Origin: an uncultured Alphaproteobacteria bacterium
Lineage (GTDB): Bacteria; Pseudomonadota; Alphaproteobacteria; Caulobacterales; Hyphomonadaceae
Direction of reading: 5' to 3'
Length of the DNA stretch: 64,000 nt
Assembly (NCBI GenBank): GCA_903831255.1
Contig: CAIKWZ010000047.1
Coordinates: 62,001-126,000, forward strand
A model generated the notes under the pieces. The model saw only the letters and a list, made by a program, of their open reading frames with translations. It made no database searches and was not told the DNA's origin. Each line of letters opens with the position of its first letter. Within the stretch, counting starts at the first letter, position 1. The position numbers and the translations under genes were made by a program. Of this stretch, positions 45,473 to 54,234 are shown piece by piece.

Positions 45473-46302
45473 TGAAAATACAGCCAGATGCATGGATCGG
45501 TCGTCAGGAAGTCCGGACCGAAAAAGTCGAGCGGGAGCCCTTCCGGCGGCTACGGGCGATGCTGGACCAGGACCCGGACGAAACCCGAGACATCATACCC
45601 CCGCTCGGGCACTGGCTGTGCTTCCTTCCGGATGCGCGACAATCGGCTCTGGGCCCGGACGGTCACCCTGGCAACGGAACCTTTCTGCCTGATTTTGGCC
45701 TGCCGATGAGAATGTGGGCGGGCAGCCGACTGACCTATTCGCACCCGATCCGGATCGGCGAGGAGATCACCCGCACCTCGACCCTCGTCAGCGTCGAGGA
45801 GAAGACCGGGCGTACAGGACCTCTGGCCTTCGTAACTGTCCGAAACGAGCTCCGCGCAGGAGATCAGGATCGTCTCACCGAAGAGCTCGACATCGTTTTC
45901 CGTGACCGCAGCGGACAGGGCCGGCTCCCTCCTGGTGAGCACAAAGCGCCCGGAGACCGGGTAAGGACAGTTCAGCCGGAAACATCCCTTCTGTTCCGAT
46001 ACTCTGCTCTGACGTTCAATTCCCATCGCATCCACTATGACCGAGACTACGCCGTCAAAGAGGAGGGATACCCGGGACTGGTCGTCCATGGCCCTCTCCT
46101 GGCGACGCTGCTGATGGATCACTTTATCTCGGCGAGACCAGACGACAGAATTCGAACATTCGAGTTTCGGGCGCGCAGGCCGATTTTCGATCAGGCCCCG
46201 TTCACCGTTCATCTGACCGCAAGGTCACAGGGAGCGGAACTCTGGGCTGCAGGACCTGACCAGTGTCCGGCGATGACGGCGGAGGTGACGACTTGTCGTT
46301 GA
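45472..46302 (+). CDS. MaoC/Meh-type enoyl-CoA hydratase (itaconyl-CoA or mesaconyl-C4-CoA hydratase family)
   Basis: A 276-residue double hot-dog hydratase of the HTD2/3-methylfumaryl-CoA hydratase family. The N-terminal half has the family's IPPLGHWLCFLPDARQS; the C-terminal half has FNSHRIHYDRDYAVKEEGYPG and VVHGPLLATLL, which contain the catalytic Asp/Tyr and His region. Known members hydrate mesaconyl-C4-CoA or itaconyl-CoA to citramalyl-CoA. ATG 45472 overlaps the preceding stop (TGATG), giving the correct family length; the frame opens at 45298 inside the dehydrogenase gene and that extension is not family sequence. The next two genes encode a CitE-type lyase and a CoA transferase, which favours the itaconyl-CoA reaction. 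Confidence 0.85.
   Translation: MKIQPDAWIGRQEVRTEKVEREPFRRLRAMLDQDPDETRDIIPPLGHWLCFLPDARQSALGPDGHPGNGTFLPDFGLPMRMWAGSRLTYSHPIRIGEEITRTSTLVSVEEKTGRTGPLAFVTVRNELRAGDQDRLTEELDIVFRDRSGQGRLPPGEHKAPGDRVRTVQPETSLLFRYSALTFNSHRIHYDRDYAVKEEGYPGLVVHGPLLATLLMDHFISARPDDRIRTFEFRARRPIFDQAPFTVHLTARSQGAELWAAGPDQCPAMTAEVTTCR
46281..46288 (+). promoter_or_regulatory. Strong Shine-Dalgarno (GGAGGTGA) setting a TTG start
   Basis: GGAGGTGA, a near-perfect anti-16S match, lies inside the end of the hydratase gene. TTG 46293 follows GGAGG by seven bases, the optimum. GTG 46263 lies upstream of this site and no in-frame ATG occurs nearby, so TTG is the likely start of the lyase gene. A second TTG at 46299 overlaps the hydratase stop as TTGA but has poorer spacing. 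Confidence 0.75.
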
Positions 46303-47150
46303 GGCCAGCCTGGAGATCTCTTCTCTTCGTTCCGGCCAATGCGCCGCGGAGATGGGAGAAGGCGCACCTGCGTGAAGCTGACGCTGTGATCATAGACCTC
46401 GAGGATTCGATCCAGCCGGAGGCGAAAACAGAGGCGCGGGAGTATGTGGCGCCGGCAATCGATCATCTGTCTCGTCAGGGAATGGCGACACTCGTTCGGA
46501 TCAATAACGAACCGCATCGGATCGAGGGCGATCTCGATGCGGCGGTGCGAGCCGGTCTCACGGCGCTCATGCTGCCCAAAGCATCTGGTCCAGAGCAGAT
46601 CCAATGGCTGGGACAGGCGATACGTCGCCGGGAAAGGGATCGCGGCCTCGTGAGCGGCCAGATCGGCGTGCTGGCCGTCATTGAGGACCCGCTGGCGCTC
46701 GAAGCAGCAGGCAGGATCGCAGCGTGCGAAGGGATCGTCGGGCTCGCCCTTGGCGGAGAGGATTTCGCCCTGGCTCTCGGTCGCGCTCCGACGCCGGCAT
46801 GCCTCAACCTGGCATGCTCCATGACGGCCTACGCGGCCCGGGCGCGCGGGCTCATGGCGATAGGCATGAGCTGCGGTATCGGAAACTATAAGGATCTGGA
46901 CGAGTGGAGTGCGCACGCACGGAACGCTTACGCGATGGGAATGACCGGCGCGCTCGCGATTCACCCAGACCAAATTCCGCCCCTGAACGCCGCCTTCGGA
47001 CCGACAGAGACGGAGCTGAGCGAGGCCGAGGACATCATCTCGGCCTGGGAGAAGCGGACATCCGACGTCTTCTCCCTCAACGGACGAATGATCGACCAGC
47101 CTATCGTAGAACGGGCCCGGCGATTGATCCGACAGCGTAATCCTGGATGA
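46293..47150 (+). CDS. HpcH/HpaI aldolase, CitE-like (S)-citramalyl-CoA lyase family
   Basis: A 285-residue lyase of the CitE/malyl-CoA lyase family, predicted to cleave citramalyl-CoA or a related beta-hydroxyacyl-CoA into acetyl-CoA and a 2-oxoacid such as pyruvate. Family features are RSLLFVPANAPRRWEKA, the DADAVIIDLEDSI-type segment (here EADAVIIDLEDSIQPE) with magnesium-binding acid, LVRINNE with the CoA-binding Arg, LMLPKASGPEQI, the IEDPLAL Glu and LGGEDFALALG (second metal Asp). Starts at TTG 46293, see the ribosome-site entry, and overlaps the hydratase gene by 10 bases. Its own stop overlaps the CoA transferase start by four bases, so all three are translationally coupled. Confidence 0.85.
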   Translation: MSLRPAWRSLLFVPANAPRRWEKAHLREADAVIIDLEDSIQPEAKTEAREYVAPAIDHLSRQGMATLVRINNEPHRIEGDLDAAVRAGLTALMLPKASGPEQIQWLGQAIRRRERDRGLVSGQIGVLAVIEDPLALEAAGRIAACEGIVGLALGGEDFALALGRAPTPACLNLACSMTAYAARARGLMAIGMSCGIGNYKDLDEWSAHARNAYAMGMTGALAIHPDQIPPLNAAFGPTETELSEAEDIISAWEKRTSDVFSLNGRMIDQPIVERARRLIRQRNPG

Positions 47151-48421
47151 AGTCGATCGCGCCAGACGAGGCGCTCTCCCTGCTGAAACCTGGCATGCGT
47201 ATCTTTCTCCAGGGCGCGACAGGCGAACCCGAAGCATTCTCGGAGGCGATCGAGCATTATCGGGAAACGCTCGAAGGCGTGGAGATCTGGGCCTGCCTGC
47301 TCCCGGGAATCAACACGTTTGACTACGGATCGACCCGCTCACTCGTGCGCCTGGTCACCTTTATGGCGAGCCCGAGCCTGCGGCGATCGGTAGAGAGTGG
47401 GCGGACCAGGGTCATTGAGCTTCCCTACTCCCAGATCGCACGGCGTTTGCAGGATGCTTCTTTTGATCTCGCCATCCTTCAGCTGTCCTCACCCGACCAT
47501 GAAGGACGATGCGGCTTCTCGATTTCGTGCGATTTCGGCCCCCTGGTCTGGAAGCAGGCCCGAAAGACCCTCGCGATTATCAATAGAGCCGCTCCGAGGC
47601 TCGCAAGAACGGCGTCCTTGCCAACTTCGGCAATCGACTACGTCTGGGATTACGACAGACCCATAAAGACATCGCGGTCCCAGCGCCCCAGGTCGCCTGA
47701 AATAGCAACGATCGGAGCGATTTGTGCAGGCCTGATCCCAGACGGGGCAACGGTGCAATCCGGGCTTGGAGAGGTCCCGGGCGCGGCGATCGCCGCCCTG
47801 AGAGACCACCGCAACCTGATTATCCATACCGGAATGATCACGCCGGAATATCGAGATCTCGCAGAGGCCGGAGCGCTGCACAGCGAAAGCCTGCACCGCG
47901 CAGGCATCGCGTGGGGGGACGATGCCTTCTACCGGTGGCTGGAGGCGACTGATATGGTCTCGTTTCACTCGGCGGATGTGACCCATGACGCCGCCCTGAT
48001 CGGGACTCTTCCTGCCTTCCACGCCGTCAACTCGGCGGTCGAGGTGGACCTGTTCGGACAGGCCAATCTTCAGTGGCGGGACGGTATTCGCGTCAGCAGC
48101 ATCGGCGGCGCTCCGGACTTCATGGCCGGATCCCGGATCTCCCCGGGAGGACGATCCATCATAGCTCTCCCATCGGAGACGGAGGCGGGAGCTTCCCGGA
48201 TCGTCTCGAAACTCTCCTGCCCGACCATATCGATCCCCGCTCACGAGACTGACACCATTATCACGGAGCATGGATACGCCCAGACAAGAGGGCTTGATCT
48301 CGAGGCCAGAGCGCGCGCCCTGATCGCGCTCGCCTCTCCACGACATAGAGAAACGCTCGAACGGGAATGGCGAGACATGACACGCCAAGGGGCCGCGGGC
48401 CTGCCTAGACAAATCCCTTAG
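47147..48421 (+). CDS. CoA transferase of the acetyl-CoA hydrolase/4-hydroxybutyrate CoA-transferase family (itaconate CoA-transferase candidate)
   Basis: A 424-residue class I-like CoA transferase that would activate a dicarboxylate such as itaconate with succinyl-CoA or acetyl-CoA. Conserved blocks are QSGLGEVPGAAIAALRDHRN followed by LIIHTGMITPEY, then AVEVDLFGQAN and GGAPDFMAGSRISPGGRSII, and finally DTIITEHGYAQTRGLDLEAR. The catalytic Glu of the family is in the ITEHG or VEVD region. Size and family match RipA/Ict of Yersinia and Pseudomonas. Last gene of the operon acyl-CoA dehydrogenase, hydratase, lyase, transferase. Its TAG overlaps the TAA of the convergent penicillin-acylase gene within four bases (48418-48421), leaving no room for a terminator between them. 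Confidence 0.82.
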   Translation: MKSIAPDEALSLLKPGMRIFLQGATGEPEAFSEAIEHYRETLEGVEIWACLLPGINTFDYGSTRSLVRLVTFMASPSLRRSVESGRTRVIELPYSQIARRLQDASFDLAILQLSSPDHEGRCGFSISCDFGPLVWKQARKTLAIINRAAPRLARTASLPTSAIDYVWDYDRPIKTSRSQRPRSPEIATIGAICAGLIPDGATVQSGLGEVPGAAIAALRDHRNLIIHTGMITPEYRDLAEAGALHSESLHRAGIAWGDDAFYRWLEATDMVSFHSADVTHDAALIGTLPAFHAVNSAVEVDLFGQANLQWRDGIRVSSIGGAPDFMAGSRISPGGRSIIALPSETEAGASRIVSKLSCPTISIPAHETDTIITEHGYAQTRGLDLEARARALIALASPRHRETLEREWRDMTRQGAAGLPRQIP

Positions 48422-50838
48422 GAGGCGGGAGACAAACTGATCACCCGCTCAGCATCACGTTCCACCGCCTCTCGCGAGAAACGAAGGGGCGCGTGGCCGC
48501 CCTCAGCCCAGAGGGGGAAGAGGTCCCGGTAATGGGAGCTGAACGGATCAAGAGACTGTCCCGGAGTGTTGACGAAGAGGGAATTGTCCCACGCACCTGC
48601 ATCCATCACCATGCGGACAGATGCCCCGGCCGTCACCTGAAAGTCAGAGGACCGATAGCTCTGGGCTCTGGGTGTTGAAGCAGATCCGGGAACCTGCAAG
48701 GGACCGACAGTCATCTGTTCGCGGAGTTGAGGGTCAGCCAGCGAAGCGACAGCCGGTTCAAAGAAAGCGCGATGCAGACGCCCCCACTTCCAGGTTTCCA
48801 TATCCTCTCCCAGACGATCACGCAGTTCAATGAGGGCGGAACGAAGGCTCTCGACGATCACGTCAGCCCGTGCGCCCGCAGGATCCTGACCCAGCCGCGT
48901 ATCGGGAGTTTCAAGATAGGAAAGAACGGCCTCGAGTTGCCCGGAACCGACAATTCCGCGGGCCGGCGCCGGCGTAACCCGTGAGACAACGGCACGCCCA
49001 AGGTGCTTGTTCGCCCAGACTTCATAGATCGCAGCGGGCACGCTCTCCACGGTCTGCGCACCGTTCCAGGCTTTGAGCCTGTCCAGCGCCCGGAGCACGT
49101 CTGGATCACTTGTGGTCACACCCTGAAGCAAAGCGACCAGACGCCTCGCCTGTGGGCTGACGATATCCACCTGAAGAGCGGCCGCCTCCCTCAGGCTGAC
49201 GGATGCGTCTCCCGCCAGAACTTCCTCAATGCGATCAATTCTCGAACGGTCGACCCACTCGAATGCGATCTTGTTCTGCTCGGCGGGATAGCCTGCGGGA
49301 AGGTTCATCTCGTTGGCGGTCGCAAAGTATCCCTGCTCAGGATTATAGAGCGACGGCAGAACGTCTTTGCCGTGAAATCCGGACCATTCATAACGTCCAT
49401 CTCCAGGCACCGGCATGAGACCGTCCCAGTTTCCCCGGACCGGCGTTCGCCCGGATGCGGACCAGCCGATGTTCCCTTTGATGTCTGCATAAACAAGGTT
49501 GAGAGGAGGAGCGCCCCAGGCCTGACTGGCCGCCCGAAAATCCTCCCACGTCTTCGCCTTCAAAAGACGGGACGATCCGAAGTAGCCGGACAGGCCCGGC
49601 TCGTTCCAAACTGTTCTTAAAGCGAACGCCTTACCTCCAGTACGGTCCGCCTTGAGCACGGGACCATGTCGCGTAAACGACAGATCCACGGTACGCGCTA
49701 CTTCACCCTTGACCTCGATGACCTCGCGCAGAACGCGCATCGGCTCCCATCGGCCCTTGTAGCGATAATGAGTATCGCCGCCCGGTTTGAGGTCATAGAC
49801 GTAGAGGTCCTCCTGATCGATGGCGAAAATGGTGATACCGAAGGCAATATCGTCGTTATGGCCGATCGAGACCCCAGGCAGAGCAGGTTCGCCGGCTCCG
49901 ATGATGTTCAGACCTGGAGCGTTCAGACCGACGACATATCTCAAGGACGGAACGCCAAGCGCGCGATGAGGGTCATTGGCGAGCATGGCGCGCCCGGTCT
50001 CCGTGCGACCCGGCGAGATCACCCAGTTGTTCGATCCCTGACCCAAACCGGTCTCCAGGGCCTCCGCCAGCTGAATCAGAGGAGCCATTTCCGCACGGCG
50101 CTGACGGACCAGAGAGTCAAATTCAACACTCTGGGTTGCGAGGAAATAGTCGCGCAGGACATCCTCAGGCACGTCACACGGATTAAGACCTTTCGGAATC
50201 ACCGTCTGATGGGTGGGTTCCAGCTTGCGGCGTAGCATGTCAGCCTCAAGACCGCCGACGCACGCCACGCGCGCGCGGGCCACCTCAGAGGTGATATTCG
50301 ACACCAGAGCATGGCTGCGGATACGCACGACATCTTCCGCGGTCCAGGTTTCCGGCAGGCTGTCAGTCAGAGTGAATTCAACCGGCAGATTGCGCCGGCC
50401 GGCTCGAACCTCGCCCACGAAGGTGTTCACGCCCTCGACGAAGGCCTCAACAGACACGCGGGCCTCCGGAGCGTAGGAGGTCCACTCGCGCTCCATATCG
50501 CCTCGATAAAGAAAAAGACGGGCGGCCCGATCCTGCTCGACATAGGCCGGCCCGAAAGAAGCGGCGAGACGACCGAGACCCCGCTTGCGCCAGAGATCGA
50601 TCTGCCAGAGACGGTCTCTGGCGGCGTTATAGCCCTGGAGAAAGTAGGCGTCCCGCTCGCTTTGGGCGAAGATGTGAGCCACACCCCAATGATCCACGAT
50701 CAGATCGGCCGGGGCCTCAAGTCCGCGGACGTCCCAGGTCTCTCTCACGACGCCTGGCGACTGGGCCGTCGCCTGAAGAGGTGCGCTCCCGATCGTCACA
50801 AGACAGACGAAAGCCGACAGGGCTGAAAGCACCCGCAT
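48418..50838 (-). CDS. Penicillin-acylase-family amide hydrolase (Ntn hydrolase), secreted
   Basis: Periplasmic Ntn-hydrolase of about 806 residues made as a precursor with signal peptide, alpha subunit, spacer and beta subunit. The autocatalytic processing site is GQG-SNNW, which makes Ser269 the N-terminal nucleophile of the beta chain. Other conserved parts are NDPHRALGVPSLRY, LPGVSIGHNDDIAFGITIF and YNPEQGYFATANEMN. The family includes penicillin G acylases and acyl-homoserine-lactone acylases (PvdQ, QuiP), so a quorum-quenching or N-acyl amino-acid hydrolysing role is possible; the sequence alone does not decide. ATG 50838 is backed by GGGGAG and begins the signal peptide. Convergent with the CoA transferase, divergent from the MFS carrier. 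Confidence 0.88.
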   Translation of the reverse strand: MRVLSALSAFVCLVTIGSAPLQATAQSPGVVRETWDVRGLEAPADLIVDHWGVAHIFAQSERDAYFLQGYNAARDRLWQIDLWRKRGLGRLAASFGPAYVEQDRAARLFLYRGDMEREWTSYAPEARVSVEAFVEGVNTFVGEVRAGRRNLPVEFTLTDSLPETWTAEDVVRIRSHALVSNITSEVARARVACVGGLEADMLRRKLEPTHQTVIPKGLNPCDVPEDVLRDYFLATQSVEFDSLVRQRRAEMAPLIQLAEALETGLGQGSNNWVISPGRTETGRAMLANDPHRALGVPSLRYVVGLNAPGLNIIGAGEPALPGVSIGHNDDIAFGITIFAIDQEDLYVYDLKPGGDTHYRYKGRWEPMRVLREVIEVKGEVARTVDLSFTRHGPVLKADRTGGKAFALRTVWNEPGLSGYFGSSRLLKAKTWEDFRAASQAWGAPPLNLVYADIKGNIGWSASGRTPVRGNWDGLMPVPGDGRYEWSGFHGKDVLPSLYNPEQGYFATANEMNLPAGYPAEQNKIAFEWVDRSRIDRIEEVLAGDASVSLREAAALQVDIVSPQARRLVALLQGVTTSDPDVLRALDRLKAWNGAQTVESVPAAIYEVWANKHLGRAVVSRVTPAPARGIVGSGQLEAVLSYLETPDTRLGQDPAGARADVIVESLRSALIELRDRLGEDMETWKWGRLHRAFFEPAVASLADPQLREQMTVGPLQVPGSASTPRAQSYRSSDFQVTAGASVRMVMDAGAWDNSLFVNTPGQSLDPFSSHYRDLFPLWAEGGHAPLRFSREAVERDAERVISLSPAS

Positions 50839-50998
50839 GATTCTCACTCCCCTGACCGTCAGCTCTTCTGACCACACCTAAGCATTGATCCTCCCTCGCC
50901 GCCTGTCAAAGGTCATCCTTGAACCCGTCTCGGGAACGCTTGTGACGACCGGCTCAGGCCTCTAAGGTGATCTCTGAAGGACTCGAGGGAAGCAGGAC

Positions 50999-52297
50999 AT
51001 GTCGACCACACCCGTCTCTCCCTACACGGCGGCAGACCGCATGCGCTGGGCCGCTCTAGCCCTGGTTTTCACGGCGGCGATGATTAACTACATCGACCGA
51101 CAGGCCATCGCGGTGCTCAAGCCCGTCCTCGAGACAGAATTCGGCTGGAGCGCTCAGGATTACGCCCATATCGTATCCGGTTTTCAACTTGCCACCATTG
51201 CATCGATCCTTGCCGTGGGATGGTTCGTGGACCGGGTAGGACTCCGTTCCGGTTATGCAATTGGGGTGGCGGCCTGGAGCCTCGCCGGGATGGCCCACGC
51301 TGTGGTCACAACGATCACCGGCTTCATCGGAGTACGGATCATTCTCGGCGTGACCGAAGCGGTCAACACGCCTGCAGCGGTCAAAACGGTCGCCACCTGG
51401 TTTCGGGGCAAGGATCGATCACTCGCACTGGGCATCATGAACACTGCGCCAAATATCGGTGCGGTGGCCACGCCCCTGCTCGTGCCCGCCATAGCCATCG
51501 CTCTGGGCTGGAAGATGGCTTTTATCATCACCGGCGCGCTGGGTTTTGTCTGGCTCGCCTTCTGGTTGCTTCTTCCGAAACCGCCGGCTGCATCGATTGA
51601 ACCTATAAGCATCCCGGTCGAAGAAGCGGCCGCTCCCAAAGCCGGGATCAAGGACCTGCTGCGAGATCGACGCGCATGGGCGATCGCGCTGGCGAAACTG
51701 ATGACCGACTTCGTCTTCGCATTCATGCTGTTCTGGGCGCCGGATCTGTTTGCACGACGCTACGGGCTCGACATGGCCGGGTTCGCCCTTCCGATCGCAA
51801 CGATATTCCTGATGGCTGCAGGCGGCTCTCTGTTCGGAGGCTGGCTATCGTCCGCACTTCTGCGACGGGGCCGCAGTCTGAACATCTCCCGAAAGGTCCC
51901 GATGTCGGTCTCCGCCATATGCGCCCTTCCCGCCCCCCTGGTCATGATCACCCCTGAACCCTGGGCGGCGGTCGCGCTCGTCGGACTGGTGCTTGCGGCG
52001 CATCAGTGCTTCTCAACAAATGTCTTTGGTCTGATCACGGACATCTTCCCAAGCCGGATGGTCGGCCTTGTGGCGGGTTTTGGAGCAACTTTTGGGGGTC
52101 TGAGCGGCCTCGCCATGCTCGAATTCACGGGCTTCGTGCTCGACACGACGGGCTCCTACCTCCCCATGCTCCTGCTCTGCGGCTTTGCATATGTGACAGC
52201 GCTGACGACGCTTCACCTGATGGTTCCAGATATCGATAGGGCGAAGGAAGGATCGTCAGAAACCTCGCCTCAGATTTCGGGAGAAAAGACCGGCTGA
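50999..52297 (+). CDS. MFS transporter, anion:cation symporter (ACS) family
   Basis: Twelve-helix importer of 432 residues related to hexuronate and aromatic-acid carriers. The first helix carries MINYIDRQAIAVLKPVLETE, the family's substrate-binding Asn-Tyr-x-Asp-Arg motif, and VGWFVDRVGLRSGYAIG gives motif A. VTEAVNTPAAVKTVATWFRGKDRSLALG is the classic ACS segment between helices 4 and 5. These proteins take up organic acids with protons. A GGGAAGCAGGA ribosome site precedes ATG 50999. It heads the second acyl-CoA gene group (52368-56539), so its substrate is probably the acid broken down there. Confidence 0.9.
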   Translation: MSTTPVSPYTAADRMRWAALALVFTAAMINYIDRQAIAVLKPVLETEFGWSAQDYAHIVSGFQLATIASILAVGWFVDRVGLRSGYAIGVAAWSLAGMAHAVVTTITGFIGVRIILGVTEAVNTPAAVKTVATWFRGKDRSLALGIMNTAPNIGAVATPLLVPAIAIALGWKMAFIITGALGFVWLAFWLLLPKPPAASIEPISIPVEEAAAPKAGIKDLLRDRRAWAIALAKLMTDFVFAFMLFWAPDLFARRYGLDMAGFALPIATIFLMAAGGSLFGGWLSSALLRRGRSLNISRKVPMSVSAICALPAPLVMITPEPWAAVALVGLVLAAHQCFSTNVFGLITDIFPSRMVGLVAGFGATFGGLSGLAMLEFTGFVLDTTGSYLPMLLLCGFAYVTALTTLHLMVPDIDRAKEGSSETSPQISGEKTG

Positions 52298-52367
52298 TCG
52301 CCCTGGAGAGGACCTGAGGATACTTCACAGACAGACGCTGCCTGACGCCCGCCTTTACCACCCCTCG

Positions 52368-53423
52368 TTGAAAGTTGACGCTCACGTGCCCCCTCGCCCA
52401 TCCGTAATCAGACGTATCGTCCTTGCCGCGCAGGCCGATGGGCTTCCCACAGTCGAGACCTTTCGTCTTGAGGAAGCCCCTGTGCCGGACCTTTCAGACG
52501 GACAGGTTCTGACCCGAACTCTGTGTTTTTCAGTCGACCCGGGCACGAGGTCGCGACTGTCATCCGGCGCCAGCTACGCCCCCCCGCTCAAAGTTGGCGA
52601 ACCCATCGACGGCTTCTGCATCGGTCAGGTGGTTGAAAGCCTGAACCCTCGGTTCTCTGAGGGAGATTTAGTCGCCATGGGCGGAGGCTGGGCGGATCAC
52701 TGCATCTTTTCCGGTCGCGGCTATATTCAGAAAATCCCTCATGATCGCCTCCCCCTATCCTACTGGATCGGAGTTCTGGGCGTCCCCGGCATGACCGCGT
52801 GGTTCGGCCTTCACCGGGTAGCCGGACTGAAGACGGGCGACCGCCTTCTGATCACTTCGGCGGCAGGCCCCGTCGGCGCCACAGCCGCTCAGATCGCACG
52901 CGTCAAAGGAGCCGGTCTCGTGGTGGGCCTCGCTCGGGGAGCCGAAAAAGCCCTGTGGCTGCGCTCTGAGGCGAGGCTCGACGCCGTGATCGACTACGCG
53001 CTCAGCCCCGATCTGACGGCGGACCTCAAGCATGCAGGACCCGAGGGATATGACTGTCTCTTCGACAATGTCGGACCTGAAATGATCGACCGGGTCATTC
53101 CGCTGATGCGACCTGGAGGCCGCATCGTCATTTCCGGGCAGCTCGCAGACTACAACGCCCGCCCTGGAGAAGCGCGAGGACTGATGAACTCGCGCTACTT
53201 TATTTCCTCACGTCTCAGAATGGAGGGCCTTGTGGTGTTCGACGATCTGCGCGGATTTCCAGCAGCGCAGAGCGAACTCTCAGGGATGATCGAAGCCGGC
53301 GACGTTCGCGTGCGAGAGATCCGTTATTCAGGCCTGGAGGCGGCCCCTGGGGCCTTCATCGATCTGTTCACCGGATCGGATTTTGGTCGACGGATCATCG
53401 ACATCGCTACGCCTTCTGTCTGA
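52368..53423 (+). CDS. MDR-family NADP-dependent oxidoreductase (LTB4 dehydrogenase/curcumin-reductase-like)
   Basis: Zinc-independent medium-chain reductase of about 351 residues that reduces activated C=C bonds with NADPH. The N-terminal domain has the family's EAPVPDLSDGQVLTRTLCFS and SVDPGTRSRL; the cofactor domain has LLITSAAGPVGATAAQIARVKGA as the AxxGxxG-type fingerprint and YDCLFDNVGPEMIDRVIPLM. It ends with the typical GxIDLFTGSDFGRRIIDI. The start is uncertain: TTG 52368 opens the frame and GTG 52386 is another choice; no ATG is available before the conserved part. Ten bases separate it from the crotonase gene, in one operon. It may remove a double bond from the substrate or an intermediate. 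Confidence 0.85.
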   Translation: MKVDAHVPPRPSVIRRIVLAAQADGLPTVETFRLEEAPVPDLSDGQVLTRTLCFSVDPGTRSRLSSGASYAPPLKVGEPIDGFCIGQVVESLNPRFSEGDLVAMGGGWADHCIFSGRGYIQKIPHDRLPLSYWIGVLGVPGMTAWFGLHRVAGLKTGDRLLITSAAGPVGATAAQIARVKGAGLVVGLARGAEKALWLRSEARLDAVIDYALSPDLTADLKHAGPEGYDCLFDNVGPEMIDRVIPLMRPGGRIVISGQLADYNARPGEARGLMNSRYFISSRLRMEGLVVFDDLRGFPAAQSELSGMIEAGDVRVREIRYSGLEAAPGAFIDLFTGSDFGRRIIDIATPSV

Positions 53424-53433
53424 GGACAAACTT

Positions 53434-54234
53434 ATGACACCTTCGTTTTCCGCCTATCAGAGACTGAAAGCGACGCGCTCAGGACGTATCCTGACCCTCA
53501 GCCTCACAGGTCCCACGCCCGTGAACGCCGTCGACGCACAGATGCATCACGAGCTCTCAAAAGTGTTTCTCGACGCACAGGACGATCCCGACAGCGATCT
53601 GATTGTTCTGACGGGCGAAGGAAAGGCCTTTTGCGGGGGCGGCGATGCGGCATGGTTCCGAACTCACATCGAGAACCCAGCCACCTTCAGGGCGATCGGT
53701 CCCGAGGCGAAGCGGATCATCACCTCGCTGCTTGAAATGGAAAAGCCAATCATCTGTCGTCTCAATGGAGCCGCTGCCGGTCTGGGGGCGACCATCGCCC
53801 TTCTCTGCGATGTAGTGATCGCCTCGGAGAAGGCGATCATCGGCGATCCACATGTAAAGGTAGGGCTTACCGCTGGCGACGGAGGCGCAGTCATCTGGCC
53901 CCAGCTGATCGGATTTGCCCGGGCCAAGGAGCTTCTGATGACTGGAGAGATCCTGACGGCTGAGCGCGCCTTATCGCTGGGCCTGGTCAACCACGTGGTT
54001 CCCCATGATGGGCTGGACGCCAAGGTAGCGGAGATTGCGGATCGTATCCTCGCCAATCCACGCTGGGCCGTGCGCTGGACCAAGACCTCCGTCAATATTC
54101 CGCTTCGAGCTCTCGCGGCGCAGATCAGCGACGCCGCCATGGCCTACGAAATGTTGTCCAATACGCTTGAAGACCGAAAGGAGGCGGTGAACGCCTTCAT
54201 CGACAAGCGCCCTCCCATTTTCACAGGCGAATAA
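53434..54234 (+). CDS. Enoyl-CoA hydratase/isomerase (crotonase family)
   Basis: A 266-residue crotonase-fold enzyme acting on an acyl-CoA. The oxyanion-hole segments are GEGKAFCGGGDAAW and NGAAAGLGATIALLCDVVIA, followed by DPHVKVGLTAGDGGAVIWPQLIG and the helix AKELLMTGEILTAERALSLGLVN. The GDGG-type active-site loop is common among the catabolic crotonases of actinobacteria and sphingomonads, where hydration, isomerisation or ring cleavage cannot be told apart from sequence. ATG 53434 has an AGGAC site; the frame opens upstream inside the reductase gene. Its TAA overlaps the next ATG by one base (TAATG). Confidence 0.88.
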   Translation: MTPSFSAYQRLKATRSGRILTLSLTGPTPVNAVDAQMHHELSKVFLDAQDDPDSDLIVLTGEGKAFCGGGDAAWFRTHIENPATFRAIGPEAKRIITSLLEMEKPIICRLNGAAAGLGATIALLCDVVIASEKAIIGDPHVKVGLTAGDGGAVIWPQLIGFARAKELLMTGEILTAERALSLGLVNHVVPHDGLDAKVAEIADRILANPRWAVRWTKTSVNIPLRALAAQISDAAMAYEMLSNTLEDRKEAVNAFIDKRPPIFTGE

